This document shows, piece by piece, positions 11,801 through 25,300 of a DNA stretch of 64,000 bases; positions within the stretch are counted from its first letter, which is position 1, and each line of letters starts with the position of its first letter. Under the pieces are notes generated by a model. The model worked only from the letters and a program-made list of their open reading frames with translations. It did no database searches and had not been told where the DNA came from. Position numbers and translations under genes: made by a program. The stretch is from positions 10,906,839-10,970,838 of the forward strand of contig CM049316.1 in NCBI GenBank assembly GCA_026874595.1, written 5' to 3'. This stretch comes from Sipunculus nudus. Lineage: Eukaryota > Annelida > Sipuncula > Golfingiida > Sipunculidae.

Positions 11801-14800
11801 TTGGATGGATGTATCAGCCTGAAATTTGCATGTTGATCTGTCTTGGATAGCCTTGTTGTAGACCAGACAGGTGGTGCCACCTGCTGTTCTGTTTTATAAG
11901 GAAACATTAATGCACTGGTGTCTCCGCCTAAACTTTTGCCTGGTGTATATATCTGTAGGTTTATTTCTGGTGCAAATTGCACATATATGAGAAGTTTAAT
12001 TGGCATCACTGCCACCACAATTAGGAGTCATGTCACATCAGGAACAATCAATGCCTTACTTTACCCATGCCTGTTTTCTAGTTATCGAATGTAATGTCAT
12101 AGATACTTGGTTGAGTGGTGTTCATGCACTTTTGAATAAAATCAAATCCAAATGCTAACAAAACCCATGAACAATAATCTGATTTAGCTCAGGGTCTTAA
12201 AAGTCAGTTTTGGTTGATAAGTATTTATGTCAACCACAGTGTAGCCCAGGATGCAAGGACACTATGGAAGCAAGTTGTTTTGGCATTGTAAAATAACAAG
12301 AATGATGATACTAACATTATTTTCATTAATATCCCTAGAGGGCAGCACCAGTTATCCAGCAGTATACTGGTGTCAGTACACATCCATCATGGAGACACTG
12401 TCCAAAGACCAGTGTATCAGATTTATAAATAGCCTTTGTTTTTATATGGTAACAAACTATATATACATATAGCGTTTTAAAAGAGAGCCCCAAAGTAAGA
12501 ATTTTGAAGTTTAGTCTCTGACCTAATACCAGTAATAGTCCTCTGGCAAAACTGGCTTACCCAAATGCTAATATCCTTATGCATACAAGCATGTATACAA
12601 ATTTATATGATTGCATAGATTTAGTTATGTCCCCGAACTATTCCAAATATTCAAGGTTCTACTGTCATGTTGAGAAAATTTGTATTTACCTTATTCTGTT
12701 TTGTGTGTCTTTTTTATGTTAAATGTTTTTTTAATTAAGTTTCTTAACAAAAAAGATCTCCAGTGCCTGTAACACGGTGAACTCGTCTGCCATAAAAAAG
12801 ATGGTCATAAGAGTATAGTTGGTTGTCACAGCTAGTAAAAGTTTGGAATGAGAAATGAATGTGATGAATTTAATCCAAGTGAATTGTTTCAGCGGAAAGG
12901 GACCGCCAGCGCAGAGAAGAGCGAGAAAAAGAAAGGAGAGAACGAGAAGAAAAAGAGCGAGACAGACGTGAAAAAATGGCAAGAGAGAGGGAGAGGGAAC
13001 GGGATCGTGACCGGAGGCCGTCAAACAGAACTGACAGTGATGACCCCAAGCTTCTGAAAAGTCGAGTGTTTATAGGCAATCTTCCACATAACAAGTGCAC
13101 ACGTGATGAACTCAGTGATAAATTTTCAAAATATGGAAAAATTCTTGGTAAGTACTGATCAATATATTTTGAGTTTTTTAGCTCAGCTGACTATAAGTCA
13201 TCTGAGCTATAGTCGTGGTCCATTGTCCGTCGTCCGTCCGTCTGTCCGTCCGTCTGTCCGGATGTCCGTCCGTAAGACTGGCACGTTTCGACACCGTTGG
13301 ACCTACGAATCTGAAATTTGGCATACAGTTAGATGTCCCCAAAATCTCCTACCATGCCGAAAATTGGGTCAATAGAACTTAGTTCCTTCGAGATATTAAG
13401 GAAAAACCTCAATTTTTTATTAGAAATCTATTTTCACACTTCAGGACAGCCTAATATCAAAACCAATCATCTGGTTTTCTTCATATTTACCATAAATATT
13501 CCTCTATATAGTTCCTATGTACATGCCAGATATTAAGTCAGTATTATATAATTTAAAAAAGTTATGGGCCCAAACATTATGGACTTGGTAAAAAAATCAG
13601 GAAGATATTTGGCCACTTAAGACCAAAAGTGTTAAAGGTAGGGACTTTTTTCCAGTAATACAACTTTGATTAATCAAAATTTAATTGTATACCAAAAATT
13701 AGATCAAAATCTGTTAAATTTTTTTAAATATTGGCAAAAATATAAAATTGGTACCTTAAATTTTGCCCAACTTTGGCCACGGCACGTTTTTTTCCTGTAA
13801 GTACTGTGGATTTAATTTTCACAGCATGTATACATAAGGATTTAATATGTTTAAATCTGAAATTTGAAAATAAAAGCTGCAAAATTAGGCTAGTTATTGA
13901 ATTTTTTTGGAGGCTCTTGTTGTATTCCCTTACATTGTCGAGCAGTCCACTTTGATGACTGTAGGTCATTCAGTGCACATCTCTATGCTCCCCAGGCTGT
14001 TGGCATAATTTTAGATGTCCCCAAGATCTCCTACCATACATAAAATTGGGTCATTAGGACTTCGTTCCTTCGAGATATTAAGGAAAAAAAACTCCGTTTT
14101 CCATAAAAAAAGCCATTGTTACACTTCAGGGCTGCCTAATATCAAAACCACTGATCTGTTTTTGATCGTATTCAGTATTCACATTCTTTCATACATTTTC
14201 TATGAACATACCAAAAATTAGGTCAGTATTAGGTATTATTTTGAAGTTATGGGCCAAAACATAATGCAACTTTTTTAAAAAATCAGGAAATATATTTACT
14301 CACCTAACATGAGAATTGCTGAACCTAGAGACTTTTTTTCAGGAATATAACTTTATTTAATCAAGATTCAATTGTTTACCCAAAATTAGATCTGAATTTT
14401 GCAAATTTTTCAAGTTATTAGCATAAATAAAAAATCAATACCTTAAATTTTGTCCAACTTTGGCACTGTTGATTTAATTTTCACAGCATATATACATAAG
14501 GATTTAATCTTTTAAATTCTGAAATTTCAAAGAAATTTATTGGAAAGAATAGCTTTTATTCATGTTTTCATACACCATGTTAAGTGTTGTTTACATCTAG
14601 CCCATCTAGTAGTACAGTCTTCACTTGCATTATGTAAACCAACCAAGGCAGCTTGCCTTGGGTCAGCTTGGCCACTACCAGCAGGCCTCCCCTCTGCCCT
14701 GCCTTCCCCCCCCCCCCAGATGGTGCATAAACTAGATGAATGTTATTATTTTCTGTATTTGATTCATTCTTATTCTAGGCTATGCTACATTTTAGATTTT

Positions 14801-17800
14801 GTATTGTACCACCAGGGTTAAAATGATTAAAGTGTACATTTAATTGTGTCCACAAAGTGGTGTATTGCTATGAAAGTGTGGATGTTCATGAGATAAGTAA
14901 TTCCTTACTTCAGAAGAGTAAAAACTTCACCAGGTGTGTAATTAACTATTATTGTATCGCCAGACATAGTCTGGAGATACTATGGTTTAGGCACCGTCGC
15001 GCCGCCGCCGCAGAGATTTCTTTTGGACACAATAACTCAAAAAATATTTCACGGATCTTTACCAAATTGGTATATGTATAGATATGGGTGAGAGGACGAC
15101 GCCTATTAAAAATGAGGTCATGACCTCAACTAGGAGAGTGACCTTGACCTTGAATAGGTTCAATTTTGGGGAAAATCACACAAATTCTTAAATATCTCAA
15201 GAAAACTTGCATGGATTGATCCCAAAATCAAATTGATCGAAGATCATGGATAGGGTTGTCATGTTCCAGAAACTGGTGGCGCCACCTATTTTTCTTTACT
15301 TGTTTTCATGCCGTTTAATATCCCCAAAATTGCTATTTGACAGTACTGTGAGCATTATAAGTCAAAAACTAATGGACAGATTTCTTTCATATTATGCAAA
15401 TACATAGATGTGGGTTATGGGATGATGTTTATTTAAATTGGGGTCATGACCTTTCCTATGAGAGTGGCCTTGACCTTGAATATTGCCATATATGGTGAAA
15501 ATCACTCAAAATCATTAATTTCTCAATAAGGGATGCATGCATTGGTCCAAAAATCAACTTGACCGAAGATCTTGGATAGTAATGTCATGTACCGGAAAAA
15601 GGTGGCGCCAACTGTTATTCTTTTACTTGTTTTCGTGCCGTTTAATACCCCATCATTGCCACTTAACAGTACATTTATAACCTGTGAGCATTATAAGTCA
15701 AAAACTAATGGACAGATTTCTTTCATATTATGCATATACATAGACATGGGTTATGGGATGATGTATATATAAATTGGGGTCATGACCTTTCCTATTAGAG
15801 TGGCCTTGACCTTGAATATTGCCATATATGGTGAAAATTACACAAAATCATTAATATCTCAATAAGGGATGCATGCATTGGTCCAAAAATCAACATGTTC
15901 GAAGATCTTGGAAAGTATTGTCATGTACCGGAAACAGGTGGCGCCACCTGTTATTCTTTTACTTGTTTTGTGCCGTTTAATACCCCATCATTGCCATTTA
16001 TCAGTACTGTGAGCATTATTAGTCAAAAACTAATGGACAAATTTCTTTCATATTATGCATATACATGGATATGGGTTATAGGATAATGTTTATTTGAATA
16101 GGGGTCATGACCTTTCCAATGAGTGGCCTTGACCTTGAATATTGCCATATATGGTGAAAATCACACAAAATCATTAATTTCTCAATAAGGGATACATGCA
16201 TTGGTCCAAAAATCAACTTGACCCAAGATCTTGGATAGTAATGTCATGTACCGGAAACAGGTGGCGCCACCTGTTATTCTTTTACTTGTTTTCGTGCCGT
16301 TTAATACCCCATCATTGCCACTTAACAGTACATTTATAACCTGTGAGCATTATAAGTCAAAAACTAATGGACAGATTTTTTTCATATTATGCATATACAT
16401 AGACATGGGTTATGGGATAATGTATATATAAATTGGGGTCATGACCTTTCCTATTAGAGTGGCCTTGACCTTGAATATTGCCATATATGGTGAAAATCAC
16501 ACAAAATCATTAATTTCTCAATAAGGGATGCATTGATTGGTCCAAAAATCAACTTGAACGAAGATCTTGGATAGTGTTGTCATGTACGGGAAACAGGTGG
16601 TGCCACCTGTTATTCTTTTACTTGTTTTCGTGCCGTTTAATACCCCATCATTGCCACTTAACAGTACTGTGAGCATTATAAGTCAAAAACTAATGGACAG
16701 ATTTCTTGCATATACATAGACATGGGTTAGGGGATGATGTATATTGAAATTTGGATCATGACCTTTTCTATGAGAATGACCTTTTCTATGAGTGTGGTCT
16801 GATATTAATTGTTGCTGAAGGTGGGGGGCCTATTCTTAAAGGGGGGGGGGGATTAATTGTCTGGCGATACTATGGCACCTGCAGTGCCAAGAAATATCAA
16901 GTTTCCAGTAATAAATTAAAACTGGGATAGTAATTAGCACAATGATATTGTTTGTCCCTCATTCAACCTACAGTGTGTATACTTTATTTGAAAAGCTGTT
17001 TTATTTAATCAAATTTACTGAATCTTTTATTTTATTTTGGTGAATAAAATTGAGCATGTACTGAAAACTCCAATTTGCAAAACTTTTTAATAGTGATTCA
17101 AGGAATATACTTGTAGATGCCATGTTGTGGCATTATTTTCTTTTAAATTCAATTAAAAAATTTATGATTTAAAAATAATAAAATATATGTGTATGCATAA
17201 TATGACCCAATATGAGCTACACTCTGGATATATGATGATTGCAACTTTTGCAACAATTCTAATATTTTAACTTATAGTTTCAGTTTTTTACTCTGTATAT
17301 ATAATGATTGCAACTTTTGCAACAATTCTAATATTTTAACTTATATTTTCAGGTTTTCTATTAAAAATTTATAAAACCTGTAAATAAAAAAATGATTCAG
17401 ATAAAAACTTCTTAATGGAAAAAGTGGATATGCTTAAAAAAAATAGGATTATATATAAACTTGAATGCATTTTTCCCTTGTAAGTGAAATAAAGGTATTA
17501 GTCCATTCTGTCCACTTGCCTGTCTATCCGTAAATTTTCATATGCATCACAGTATCTCAAAACTTTTACTGTTTTTCTTCATGACATTCTTGTCAGAGTA
17601 TTATTTTGCAATCATATATTTAGTACTTTACAATAACCAAGTAGGAGGGCCCCTTTCCTCTTAGCTTTTCATATTCTTATATAAATGAAAAACATTAGAA
17701 TAGAATATTTCTACATCCACCTTCGTGCTGCCCTCGCTTTTCCCTTCTCTGAACCCCATCCCTAATTCAGCCTCAATAAGCAAGAACAAGATGAATCAGA

Positions 17801-19277
17801 TATATTCATACTTTAATATTTTGTATAACTATTCGTCCATATGTACACGCCAGAAGTTATATTAATATTGTGTAATATGTAGACATAGTGGGCATCACAA
17901 TAATGTACCTTGTCAAGACTAAAGAGATATTGTGTCAAACAGTCACAAATTCATAAATCACTTCATCAGCATAGTTAATCATCATATCTGTCAAATTGAA
18001 AGCTTGCAGACTACCATACACCTTCAACAAATAGCCTTATCATCATTTTACTACTGCTTATTACTGCTGTCATTGCATTCATATTTGCTCAAATATATCA
18101 CAATTTTCAACCCCTCCTAAATAAATAAAAAATAAACCACTATATTTGACTCTATTAATCCATCAGTCAGGTAATTTCATTTATCATTTACTCACATATT
18201 ACATTACATTCCTTTATAATAGCCCAACATGTCCATGATATTCATAAGCTTTATCGACTCGATATAGTATCACAGTGGAGAAACATTTATAGTCCAATCA
18301 CGATCAGCTGAGCGCCGTGACCCATGGTTCCTGTAACTGCTGAGGATTTAATTTTCAAAGCATGTTTTTGTTACCATTTCAACTGTTAAAACAAAAAATT
18401 TGAAACCAGTTGATCAAACACTGTAGATTTTATTCAAGTTTTTAAGCACCATGTCACATATTGTTTACATCAAGCTAGCGTTATGCAGTTTACTAGAGCT
18501 CAGCTCCCCAGCTTCAGCTCTAAGTTCCTTAAATTTTGCATACAGTTAGATGTCCCCCAAATCCTCTACCATACTGAAAGTTTGGTCACTAGGACTGCAA
18601 TCCTTCAAAATATTAAGAAAAAACTTCATTTTTCCATTAAAAACCCATTGTTACACTTTAGGATTGCCTAATATCAAAACCACTGATCTGACTTTGATCA
18701 TATATAATATACATATTTTTCTATACATTTGCTATGCATATGCCAGAAATGATGTCAGTATTGTGTAATTGTTTTAAGTTCTAGGCCCAAACATAATGCA
18801 CTTATGCACATAATGCAGTTCATAAAATTAAACATTCCCAACTCCAGTTTGCTCCTGGTATAATATATTGGGTGTTTTGATCCTTGGATTAATTTAAACA
18901 CATGTATTAGTTTTATAGCTGAGAATACTTTTCTTTTTTTCCTGATACCATTTAAAAAAATATAAATATTCAAATTTTTCCTGTTAGTGCTGTGGATTTA
19001 ATTTTCACAGCATGTACACATTAACATTTCATCTGTAAAAATCTGAAATTTGAAACCAATTGATCAAAAACTGTAAATTTCATTCAAGTTTCCAGGTACC
19101 ATGTTTTCATTGTTTGCGTCAGATCAGTATAAATGCAGTGTAATGGGCAGTTACATAACACCTTCAGGTCTGACCTACTGCCACTGTGAGTGTCTGGGTC
19201 AGGCTGGGTCAGGCAGTAATTACCAGAGAGCCTCTCTTTCTCTCTTCTCTCTCTCTCTGGCAGTCTAGGTCTCTCTT

Positions 19278-19318
<41 letters not shown>

Positions 19319-19359
19319 CTTTTTCTCTTTCTTTCTCCATCTTTCTTTCTCTCTCTCTC

Positions 19360-19395
<36 letters not shown>

Positions 19396-22300
19396 CCTAA
19401 TTGCCTCCCTTCATCCCATTCTGTTGACAGGTAACTATAAACTAGATACATTAGCTATAAATGTTGATGCAATTTAGAAATGTGAATCAAATGAAATATT
19501 CACAATCACATGTATGTTATACTGTAAATTTATAGTAACATTCGGAAACTTGGATTAAAATAATGTAATGAAAAAAAGGAATAAATGCAAATATTGTTAA
19601 TTTTTTCTTGGCTCAGTAGAATGGGGAAAAAATTATTTGCTTTGTTTCTCCATCTTTCTGTCTGTTTTAAATATTTAATGTTCATGAATTAACTTTTTTT
19701 TTTATAAGCACTGTTGAATTAAATTTCATATCCTGTATGTATATGCAAGGGTGTTGTAACTCTCACCATCCCCTTCTTCATCCCACTGAGGCTTTGCTTC
19801 TTGGCACTGTGAACAATAGTTCTATGGCTATAGCATAAAATTTAATGATTGAAGAAAATATCTACAGAGAGACAGAGGCTCAACTTTATCTACATTTCAT
19901 CATATTTTTAAGATTTTAACCTTCCAGGTGGTTCAGTATTGTTGACCATTTGTCCATAGGTACCTATGTACATGCCAGAAATTATGTCAATATTGTGTAA
20001 TATGTAGATGTGAGGGGCATCAAAATAATGTACCTTGTCAAGACCGATCTTGTCAAGATATTATGTCATACAGTCACAAATTCATAAATCCCCTCATCAG
20101 CATAGTTAATCATAACCTTGTTTCTGTCAAATTGAACTCTTGCAGTTTTCCATACACTATAGATCCTTCAACAAATAGCCTTATCGTCATTATACCACAG
20201 CTTAGCATACTGTCATTGCATTCATATTTGCTTAAATAAATTGCTTTATTCGACCCCTCCCAAATAAATAAAAATAAACCACTATATTTTACTCCATATT
20301 AATCCATCAGTCAGGTTATTTCATATATCATTTACTCACATATTAAATTATATTCCTTTATAAAAGCCCAACATGACCATGATATTCTAAACTTTATCTA
20401 CTCAATATAGTATCACAATGGTGATACATTTATAGTCCAATCATGATCAGCTGAGCGCCGTGACCCATGGGTCCCTTGTTCTTTCTTAACACCTGATGAG
20501 ACAGAATACTTTAATGACCATTGCCCCCTCCTCTGCTGGATAACAAAAAAATTGAATGATTTCTTTCAGATTTTTAATTCCTCGTACTAAAGTCATCTGA
20601 TAAGATCACAGATTGACTTTAAATTGCCTGTTATAATTTTGATTTCAATATGGAGTTCCTATGGGCATATCTATTCATTTAAATATTACCTAACTGGCTC
20701 AGATATCTCCATATTTTACTGTTGTCAACTTTTCAAAGAGCCAACCAATGACTCTGGTAATATCTTAGACCTAGTTCTTACAAACTGTTCAAATGTGTCT
20801 ATTTCAACGTCAGAGTAAGAGTGAGCATGTTTTCAGGATGTTTACTGACTTTTTCAGGAGTGAGCATGTTCTCTGGATGTTTAATGACTTTTAAAGGAGG
20901 TAGCATGTCCTCAGGATGTTTACTGACTTTTACAGGAGAGAGCATGTTCTCAGGATGTTTAATGACTTTTACAGGAGTGAGCATGTCCTCAGGATGTTTA
21001 CAGACTTTTACAGGAGAGAGCATGTTCTCAGGATGTTTAATGACTTTTACAGGAGAGAACATGTTCTCAGGATGTTGACTGACTTTTACAGGAGTGAACA
21101 TGTTCTCAGGATGTTTAATGACTTTTACAGGAGAGGGCATGTTCTCAGGATGTTTACTGACTTTTACAGGAGAGAGCATGTTCTCAGGATGTTTACTGAC
21201 TTTTACACGAGTGAACATGTCCTCAGGATGTTTACTGACTTTTACAGGAGTGAGCATGTCCTCAGGATGTTTAATGACTTTTCAAAGAGCCAACCAATGA
21301 TTCTGGTAATATCTTAGACTTAGTTCTTACAAACTGTTCAAATGTGTCTATTTCATCATCAGAGTAAGAGTGAGCATGTTTTCAGGATGTTTACTGACTT
21401 TTTCAGGAGTGAGCATGTTCTCTCGATGTTTAATGCCTTTTACAGGAGAGAACATGTTCTCAGGAGTGAACATGTCCTCAGGATGTTTAATGACTTTTAC
21501 ATGAGAGAGCATGTCCTCAGGATGTTTAATGACTTTTGCAGGAGAGAACATGTTCTCAGGATGTTTACTGACTTTTACAGGAGTGAACATGTTCTCAGGA
21601 GTGAACATGTCCTCAGGATGTTTAATGACTTTTACAGGAGAGAGCATGTCCTCAGGATGTTTAATGAATTTTACAGGAGTGAACATGTTCTCAGGATGAC
21701 TGACTTTTACAGGAGTGAACATGTCCTCAGGATGTTTATTGACTTTTACAGGAGAGAGCATGTCCTCAGGATGTTTACTGACTTTTACAGGAGAGAACAT
21801 GTTCTCAGGATGTTTAATGACTTTTACAGGAGAGAATATGGTCTCAGGATGTTTACTGACTTTTACAGGAGTGAACATGTTCTCAGGAGTGAACATGTCC
21901 TCAGGATGTTTAATGACTTTTTCAGGAGTGAGCATGTCCTCAAGATGTGTAATGCCTTTTACAGGAGAGAGCCTGTTCTCAGGATGTTTACTGACTTTTA
22001 CAGGAGTGAGCATGTTCTCAGGAAGACTGACTTTTACAGGAGAGCATGTTCTCAGGATGTTTACTGGCTTTTACAGGGGAGAGCATGTTCTCAGGATGTT
22101 TACTGACTTTTACAGGATAGAGCATGTTCTCAGGATGTTTACTGACTTTACAGGAGTGAGCATGTTCTCTGGGTGTTAACTGATTTTTAAAGTAGAGAGC
22201 ATGTCCTCAGGATGTTTACTGACTTTTACAGAAGAGAGGATGTCCTCAGGATGTTTACTGACTATTACAGGAGTGAGCATGTCCTCAGGATGTTTACTGA

Positions 22301-25300
22301 CTTTTACAGGAGTGAGCATGTCCTCAGGATGTGTAATGACTTTTACGGGAGTGAGCATGTCCTCAGGATGTTTACTGACTTTTACAGGAGAGAGCATGTC
22401 CTCAGGATGTTTAATGACTTTTACAGGAGAGAGCATGTCCTCAGGATGTTTACTGACTTTTACAGGAGAGCATGTTCTCAGGATGTTTACTGGCTTTTAC
22501 AGGGGAGAGCATGTTCTCAGGATGTTTACTGACTTTTACAGGAGAGAGCATGTCCTCAGGATGTTTACTGACTTTTACAGGAGAGCATGTTCTCATGATG
22601 TTTACTGACTTTTACAGGAGAGAACATGTTCTCAGGATGTTTACTGACTTTTACAGGAGTGAGCATGTTCTCAGGATGTTTACTGATTTTTACAGGAGAG
22701 AGCATGTTCTCAGGATGTTTACTGGCTTTTACAGGGGAGAGCATGTCCTCAGGATGTTTACTGACTTTTACAGGAGAGAGCATGTCCTCAGGATGTTTAA
22801 TGACTTCTACAGGAGTGAGCATGTTCTCAGGATGTTTACTGACTTTTACAGGAGAGAGCATGTCCTTAGGATGTTTAATGACTTTTACAGGAGAGAGCAT
22901 GTCCTCAGGATGTTTACTGACTTTTACAGGAGTGAGCATGTCCTCAGGATGTTTACTGACTTTTACAGGATAGAGCATGTCCTCAGGATGTTTAATGACT
23001 TTTACAGGAGAGAGCATGTCCTCAGGATGTTTACTGACTATTACAGGAGTGAGCATGTTCTCAGGATGTTTACTGACTTTTACAGAAGAGAACATGTTCT
23101 CAGGGTGTTTACTGACTTTTACAGGAGTGAGCATGTTCTCTGGGTGTTAACTGACTTTTAAAGTAGAGAGCATGTCCTCAGGATGTTTACTGACTTTTAC
23201 AGGAGAGAGCATGTCCTCAGGATGTTTTCTGACTTTTACAGGAGAGAGCATGTCCTCAGGATGTTTACGCCTTTTACAGGAGTGAGCATGTCCTCAGGAT
23301 GTTTAATGACTTTTACAGGAGAGAGCATGTCCTCAGGTTGTTTACTGACTTTTACAGGAGAGAGCATGTCCTCAGGATGTGTAATGCCTTTTACAGGAGA
23401 GAGCCTGTCCTCAGGATGTTTACTGACTTTTACAGGAGTGAGCATGTTCTCAGGATGTTTACTGACTTTTACAGGAGTGAGCATGTTTTCAGGATGTTTA
23501 CTGACTATTACAGGAGTGAGCAAAACCTTAGGATTTTTACTGACTTTTACAGGATTGAGCATGTTCTCAGGATGTTAACTGGCTCTTACAGAAGAGAGCA
23601 TGTCCTCAGGATGTTGACTGACTTTTGAAGGAGTGAACATGTTCTCAGGATGTTTACTGACTTTTACAGGAATCAGCATGTTCACAGGATTTGGGTTTGT
23701 GCAATTTGACAGGGAAGGGGATGCAAAGCGATGTGTGGAGATGGAGAATGGTGGACTTTTTAAGGGCAGCAAATTAGGTAACATATCCTGTTTTGGTAAT
23801 CATGAGAGAGTATCAGCACCATGGGGGTATGATTAAGATTACACAGTGAACCCCCATTAGTAGCCTTCAAGGATATACATTATAAACAAAACAAGCAGTT
23901 AAAGCGAATGCTGATATATTGTGATGTTTTCTTGTAAAATTCACATTAAAATATCGTAAAGTGAGGTCTGATAAAAAAAAATATAATATAAATAGAAAGT
24001 GAGGATTTCATGATATAAATTGCTATGGTGTAAGAATTTGTTATTCCTGCTTGTCATATGAAAAAAAATTCTGAGGTTTTAGAAATAATAACCATAACGA
24101 ATAAGGATATGAAATGCAAAGGCACAGCAGCAACCAGCTGTGTTCCCAAGCTTGGCTTTAGATAATAGAGATTCTGTGACTCAGATAAACAGGTAATAAT
24201 AAATATTTTATACCAGAGCCAGGTATATTATTGTGTTTTTAATAGATATAAAGATGGCAGCAGATGGAAGGAAAGACAAGAACCAAAGAGACAGAGACAG
24301 AAGGTCACCACCACCCCGGAGAGACAGGAGAAGGTGAGTTGGGCTTTGGTCATGGGGCTAGAAAATATGAAATTAATCTTCAAGATCTGACAGAATTTAT
24401 TTTGTACAAGACTTCCTAATAACAATTTTGATGGACCCCTCATTTTAAGCTCAGCTGAATGCAAATAGAGTATGCCCAGATGTCTGTTTGATACTACAGA
24501 CAAAAGTTTGTGTCATGCAAGTCTAAGGGAGTGTATAGACTAATTTTGAACAGCTTAATTAAATATAAGTGGAACAGGCACAGTAAATTAAAAATATGCA
24601 ATTTTCTCGTATATTTTACATGTAAATAAATACAATAAGTAATAAGAAACTACTGGTTTTTAGCATTTTAATCCATGTGTTAAAGCCAAAAAAAAATAAA
24701 TCCTGTATATTATGAAACATATATTGTAAGCTTGTTAGTCTATTTTAATAAAAAATCTGTGGTTTGTGTGGAAATTTCTAAAATGGAATGATTAATTTTC
24801 AGCCTTTCAAGTGACAGGGGTCGACGAAGTTCCAGGGATCGTTCACCGCACTCTGATAAAGGATCCAGGGATCATCCCCCACGGTAACTGCACATTTCAC
24901 TTACATTGTCATGGTAACACCTTGGCTATGAAATTGAAACATCTGCTGTAACTATGGTGTGGGGATCGAAAAACCAGGTTTTTTAAAATGAGCCAAAGGA
25001 AAAAACCTTGTGGTACTTGGATCTGAAAGTAAAATATCTGATGTCAATTTGGAAACCAAAGTAATATAATACCTCTTGTTATATTCTGTAAAAAATACAA
25101 AGCAATAAATACAAAAATATCTAAAGAAATGAATCGGTGCCATTGGCACAACACATGGTGTTTCGTTCCCCTCTCCACAGTAACACCAGATCAGCAAGCA
25201 CTTGAAATCATCAGTAACACTTGTTTTGAACCCTATGTTACAGGTTATCTCTTAAAAACGGTGCAAAACAGATCTCTGAGTTTGGGCAAACACAAAATTA

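Larger units (their letters stand above)
8857..12892 (+). other. intron 1 of the NCOA5-like gene
   Basis: GT-AG intron of about 4.0 kb. It contains a fragment of a dispersed ~190-bp-unit repeat, a hAT-type MITE and a tandem-repeat region with GGTGGCGCC motifs, all annotated separately. The remainder shows no coding signal. Confidence 0.6.
13178..20480 (+). mobile_element. composite Helentron-like (HINE-type) element with ~680-bp tandem monomers
   Basis: The 5' end carries AGCTCAGCTGA followed by TCATCTGAGCT, an inverted repeat; a GTCCGTCCGTC tract follows. The 3' end carries TCAGCTGAGCG (inverse of the 5' end), then the hairpin GACCCATGGGTC, then CCTTGTT, at 20447-20480. A second 3' end is at 18304-18331. 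The interior is a ~680-bp monomer (the TTAGATGTCCCCAA landmark recurs at about 13330 and 14011, and again near 18548). Subterminal inverted repeats, a 3' hairpin and central tandem repeats are the design of Helentron-associated non-autonomous elements. It is interrupted by another family at 14953-16895. Confidence 0.65.

Noticed and set aside
12870-13100. Minus-strand Ser/Arg/Leu-rich frame opposite exon 2
   Set aside because: Complement of the Arg/Glu-rich coding exon. The plus-strand RRM leaves no room for doubt.
20799-23836. Long open frames (up to 254 codons) on both strands in the 39-bp array
   Set aside because: Unit length divisible by three creates long repetitive frames in several phases at once. 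Only the last 21 bases of the array are coding, as the start of exon 3.
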